Assembly (NCBI GenBank): GCA_035258605.1
Contig: DATFXD010000056.1
Coordinates: forward strand, 1 to 25,567
Length of the DNA stretch: 25,567 bases
From: AWTP1-13 sp035258605
GTDB taxonomy: Bacteria > Pseudomonadota > Alphaproteobacteria > Rhizobiales > Hyphomicrobiaceae
Direction: 5' to 3'
Within the stretch, counting starts at the first letter, position 1, and each line of letters starts with the position of its first letter. Below, one piece after another: positions 23,092 to 25,567 of this stretch. The notes below the pieces were generated by a model. It saw only the letters and a program-made list of their open reading frames with translations. It was not told the origin of the DNA and made no database searches. Both the position numbers and the translations under genes were made by a program.

Positions 23092-23349
23092 TTAGGTCCG
23101 CAGCCGCGCCGAGGCCAACGCCTCCGGCATCACCGCGTCGGCATGGCGGGTGGTCAGCATGACCGCGCGATGGAGATGGAGGCGTTTCAATTCCAGTTCC
23201 ATCCGACCAACCTTGGCCATCAGCCGGTCGCACTCAAGACCCTGACTTTGTCGGTTGTGAAGGTGCACCTTAAACAGGCCGATGCGGTGCTCCGCACGGT
23301 CGACAAGGTGTTCGGCACTGGCGATCAACACGTTCCGACTGAGGGACAT
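23092..23349 (-). CDS. Small helical protein of unknown function
   Basis: The 85-residue protein starts MSLSRNVLIASAEHLVDRAE and is predicted to be mostly helical. It has an amphipathic centre (DRLMAKVGRMELELKRLHLH) and many His and Arg residues, with no signal peptide or membrane helix. I do not recognise it. The ATG at 23349 is preferred over longer in-frame versions, because upstream of it lies GGGG with an eight-base spacing. That GGGG sits in the loop of a perfect hairpin ending exactly at the start codon. The gene lies about 195 bases downstream of gspK on the same strand, but a structured spacer separates them. Confidence 0.5.
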   Translation of the reverse strand: MSLSRNVLIASAEHLVDRAEHRIGLFKVHLHNRQSQGLECDRLMAKVGRMELELKRLHLHRAVMLTTRHADAVMPEALASARLRT

Positions 23350-23369
23350 AGGTGCCACCCCTGGCACCT
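23350..23369 (-). promoter_or_regulatory. Perfect hairpin abutting a start codon, ribosome binding site in its loop
   Basis: AGGTGCCA (23350-23357) and TGGCACCT (23362-23369) are exact reverse complements around a four-base loop. In the minus-strand message the loop is GGGG and the stem ends directly at the AUG of the 85-residue gene. The GGGG would be the Shine-Dalgarno element, so folding could control translation. A DNA operator is the alternative reading. Confidence 0.5.
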
Positions 23370-23494
23370 TCCGCTTTCTCCTCGTCGCAAAAGGTGCCAT
23401 CGAACGGCAAGCTGGCAAAATCACGTACCGTCACACTTTGTTGCAGTGCGTGAGGGCAGCAGCGCTCGCGTTGGGAGCTTGGCCAGGTGCCGTC

Positions 23495-23542
23495 CAATCC
23501 TCCCCCGAAACGGGGTCCCCTGCGGCGCCCTGGTGAGGATTG
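23495..23542 (-). terminator. Nested inverted repeat directly after gspK
   Basis: The outer arms CAATCCTC (23495-23502) and GAGGATTG (23535-23542) enclose an inner hairpin CCCCG-AAA-CGGGG (23503-23515). The structure starts one base after the gspK stop codon. With no U tract it is not a classical terminator, but it is well placed as a message 3' end or processing site. Confidence 0.45.
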
Positions 23543-23543
23543 T

Positions 23544-24518
23544 TTAGGGACACGGCTCAAGGCTTGCGGCGTTGAGCACTGCCCCGCCAAATTGCACCGC
23601 GCCACGCCGCCAGCGCAGGAAGGTGTAGGGTTTGGCGCGATTTTGCCCGAGCTCGATGATCGCATCGCGCACGAAAATGCTGCTCCGCGCGTAGGCTTCT
23701 GCGTGCACCTGAAAGAAGCGCCGACCGGGTGCGCTTTGGAAGGGCAGCTTCGGCAGCATCGAGGAGGGGTCGTCGTTGGCATCGGGACTGTCGGTCGGTG
23801 GCGGCCCGGAATCGTTGTTGAGACCCCGCATCAAGATCCCCACCAGCTGGCGCGAAGCGCTTGCTTGGTCGATCCCGGGCTGGCCGGTGTAGACGGTGAC
23901 GTGCGGACGCAGCCGCGCCGCCAAATCGCTATCGATGCCGAGCACCTGCTCGATTTCCTCCACCGCCGAGAACCACGCATTCTTGGGACCCGGCCGACCG
24001 GCGGCGCTGTATTCATCCCGTTCGGCGCCTTGGGGCCGCTTGATGTTGTCGTCATCGCGGTAGTCGATGATGGCATCGGCCACCGCCTCGCTGGCGACGG
24101 CGCCGACGCCGGCCAGCAACGCCCGCAGCAGGCGTTCATCGGCAGCATTGAGGTCGACCTTGCCGGCTTCGTCGGTGATCGCCAGCGCCAAGCGGCCATT
24201 GTCGCCGGCGTCGCAGAGGTAGGGCTTGTCGCCCACCTGCAACCGGGCCCGGTAGCCCGGGTCCTGGCGTGCCAATACCAGGTCGAGTATGGCCACTTGA
24301 ACACCGGTGTCGGCCAGGGCCTGCGCCGTCGTGCTGCCGACGGTGCCGGTTGCCGCCCTCACCTGGCTGCGGGTGATTTGGGCGAAGCCCGCCGCCGCCA
24401 GCGCCAACAGCCCGATGACGCTCAAAACGATGATCAACACAAAGCCACGCTCACGCTCGGGCGAACGAGCCTGGTCAGGCCCTCGCCTCGGGCCGCGGCG
24501 CGCTGTGAGTGGGCGCAT
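23544..24518 (-). CDS. gspK: Type II secretion minor pseudopilin GspK
   Basis: The 324-residue protein is the tip pseudopilin that caps the periplasmic pseudopilus of the type II secretion system. It has a basic leader ending in RERG, then FVLIIVLSVIGLLALAAAGF. Prepilin peptidase would cleave after Gly25. As usual for GspK, the glutamate at position 5 of the mature protein is absent (Ile here). The large globular domain (about 55-320) has the family feature KVDLNAADERLLRALLAGVG and an acidic segment (AIIDYRDDDNIKRPQGAERD, then EY). The ATG at 24518 has only a weak upstream ribosome binding site; no better in-frame start exists nearby. gspD lies 38 bases upstream on the same strand. Confidence 0.9.
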   Translation of the reverse strand: MRPLTARRGPRRGPDQARSPERERGFVLIIVLSVIGLLALAAAGFAQITRSQVRAATGTVGSTTAQALADTGVQVAILDLVLARQDPGYRARLQVGDKPYLCDAGDNGRLALAITDEAGKVDLNAADERLLRALLAGVGAVASEAVADAIIDYRDDDNIKRPQGAERDEYSAAGRPGPKNAWFSAVEEIEQVLGIDSDLAARLRPHVTVYTGQPGIDQASASRQLVGILMRGLNNDSGPPPTDSPDANDDPSSMLPKLPFQSAPGRRFFQVHAEAYARSSIFVRDAIIELGQNRAKPYTFLRWRRGAVQFGGAVLNAASLEPCP

Positions 24519-24556
24519 CCAACACCACGTTCCAACCGCTTGAGCGGGAGCCCCGC

Positions 24557-25567
24557 CTAGCGCAGCACCCGGTCGACCTGCTCGCGACGGTCGGGCGGAG
24601 CTTGCCGTTGCGGACGCGTCGACAGGTTTATCTTATCGCGAAATTCGGCGGCAATGCTGCGAATTTGTCCGGTGTCCTTGACGATCCTGGGCGTGATGGC
24701 GATCAGGAGCTCGGTCCGTTCGACGGTATCGTTCTTGTTCTTGAACAGGTTGCCAAACACCGGAATATCGCCGAGCAGCGGGGTCTGGGTGCGGGTGTTG
24801 GTTGACTTGTCCTGGATCAGGCCGCCGAGCACGATGCTATTGCCGTCGTCGACGGCAACCGTGGTCTTGACGCGCCGCTGCTGAATGGTTGGCGAGGCGA
24901 TGCCGGAGGTGGTGGTGGTCACCGCCGAGCTCACCTCTTGCTCGATATCGAGCAGCACCCGCCCGCCGTCGCTGATGCGCGGCGTGATGTTCAAGATGAT
25001 GCCGGTGTTGCGCATATTGACCGAGTTGACGATCGGGGCACCGGGCACCTGCACCGCTACCGCCGACTGGGTGACGATCGGCACCTCATCGCCGACCTGC
25101 AGGGTGGCGCGCTTGTTGTCGAGCACCATCAAGGTTGGCGAGGACACGATATTGACGTCGGTGATGGTGCTGAGTGCGCTCAACACGACCTGCACGTTGG
25201 GGGTGTTGAAGAAGCTGGAAAAGCCCGGGAAGTTCGGGGTCACCGGCGGCGCGATCAGGGCAACGGCACCGGTGGTCGGATTGGTGGTGGTGCTGTTGGT
25301 GCCGCCGAGATCGGTAAAGCGGAACTGGAAATTGCCGGTCTGCAGGAACCAGCGCAGGCCCATGTTCAGCTGGTCGTTGAGCGTCACCTCGGCGATCGTG
25401 GCTTCGAGCAGCACCTGGTTGGGCTGCACGTCGATCTGCTCAAGAATGCGCCGCATGCGGCGATATTCGTCGGATGTGGCGGTGATGACGAGGGCGTTGT
25501 TGGATTCGTCGGCGACAATCGCCACACCGGCCGCGCGATCATCCACTAACGCCGCCGCCGCACCCAG
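24557..25567 (-). CDS. gspD: Type II secretion outer membrane secretin GspD (5' end beyond window)
   Basis: This is the C-terminal 336 residues of the secretin, which forms the outer membrane channel of the type II system. The frame is open at the right edge. Visible parts are the end of the last N domain (VIVADE-like IVADESNNALVITATSDEYR, then ILEQIDVQPNQVLLEATIAE) and the secretin domain. In the latter, VNIVSSPTLMVLDNKRATLQ, VGDEVPIVTQ, ITPRISDGGRVLLDIEQEVS and the hallmark PLLGDIPVFGNLFKNK are present, ending in TELLIAITPRIV. A polar tail of about 35 residues (RQAPPDRREQVDRVLR) may bind a pilotin, but that is a guess. It is most likely co-transcribed with gspK. Confidence 0.95.
   Translation of the reverse strand: MGAAAALVDDRAAGVAIVADESNNALVITATSDEYRRMRRILEQIDVQPNQVLLEATIAEVTLNDQLNMGLRWFLQTGNFQFRFTDLGGTNSTTTNPTTGAVALIAPPVTPNFPGFSSFFNTPNVQVVLSALSTITDVNIVSSPTLMVLDNKRATLQVGDEVPIVTQSAVAVQVPGAPIVNSVNMRNTGIILNITPRISDGGRVLLDIEQEVSSAVTTTTSGIASPTIQQRRVKTTVAVDDGNSIVLGGLIQDKSTNTRTQTPLLGDIPVFGNLFKNKNDTVERTELLIAITPRIVKDTGQIRSIAAEFRDKINLSTRPQRQAPPDRREQVDRVLR

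Overview
The window is visibly GC-rich, densely coding DNA. It reads like the chromosome of a free-living alphaproteobacterium, probably from the Rhizobiales/Hyphomicrobiales or a nearby group. This is an inference. It rests on the GC-rich third codon positions, the oversized UvrB with long N- and C-terminal extensions, the PrtD-like type I exporter, the complete branched-chain amino acid type (HAAT) ABC importer and the type II secretion genes. No rRNA, tRNA, CRISPR array, phage gene or intact insertion sequence was found.

Left part (1-9900): a minus-strand type I secretion cluster is transcribed from about 7572 down to 490. It encodes a 1289-residue secreted substrate, then the exporter ATPase/permease, then the HlyD-family adaptor. 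No TolC-type outer membrane channel is present. The substrate has no RTX nonapeptides. It has two related blocks of beta-strand repeats, one cadherin-like domain, a low-complexity linker and a C-terminal secretion signal ending in a DFKFG tail. A sensor kinase and its NarL-type response regulator diverge from it on the plus strand, overlapping by one base. The 160-bp shared upstream region holds inverted repeats. The left edge cuts a small secreted cysteine- and aromatic-rich protein.

Middle (9901-17513): a one-cysteine Bcp-type peroxiredoxin and a small secreted alanine-rich protein lie on the plus strand. Next, on the minus strand, comes an apparent six-gene operon: livG, livF, livH, livM, a periplasmic binding protein and a GntR/FCD regulator. 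A 12-bp perfect hairpin separates the binding protein gene from the regulator gene. The 359-bp region upstream of livG is packed with inverted and direct repeats, some of which could form alternative structures. Beyond it is a secreted protein with a C-terminal peptidoglycan-binding domain.

Right part (17514-25567): an 884-bp gene-poor stretch is followed by plus-strand uvrB, a YfcG/Ure2-like glutathione transferase and a spermidine-synthase-like methyltransferase-fold protein. A small minus-strand gene has a hairpin exactly against its start codon. It is followed by gspK and the 3' part of gspD (minus strand), which are directly adjacent without the usual E-J genes between them. gspD runs off the right edge.

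The most interesting elements are the non-RTX repeat-protein secretion locus with its divergent two-component system, the structured region upstream of the liv operon, and the hairpin-capped small gene at 23349.
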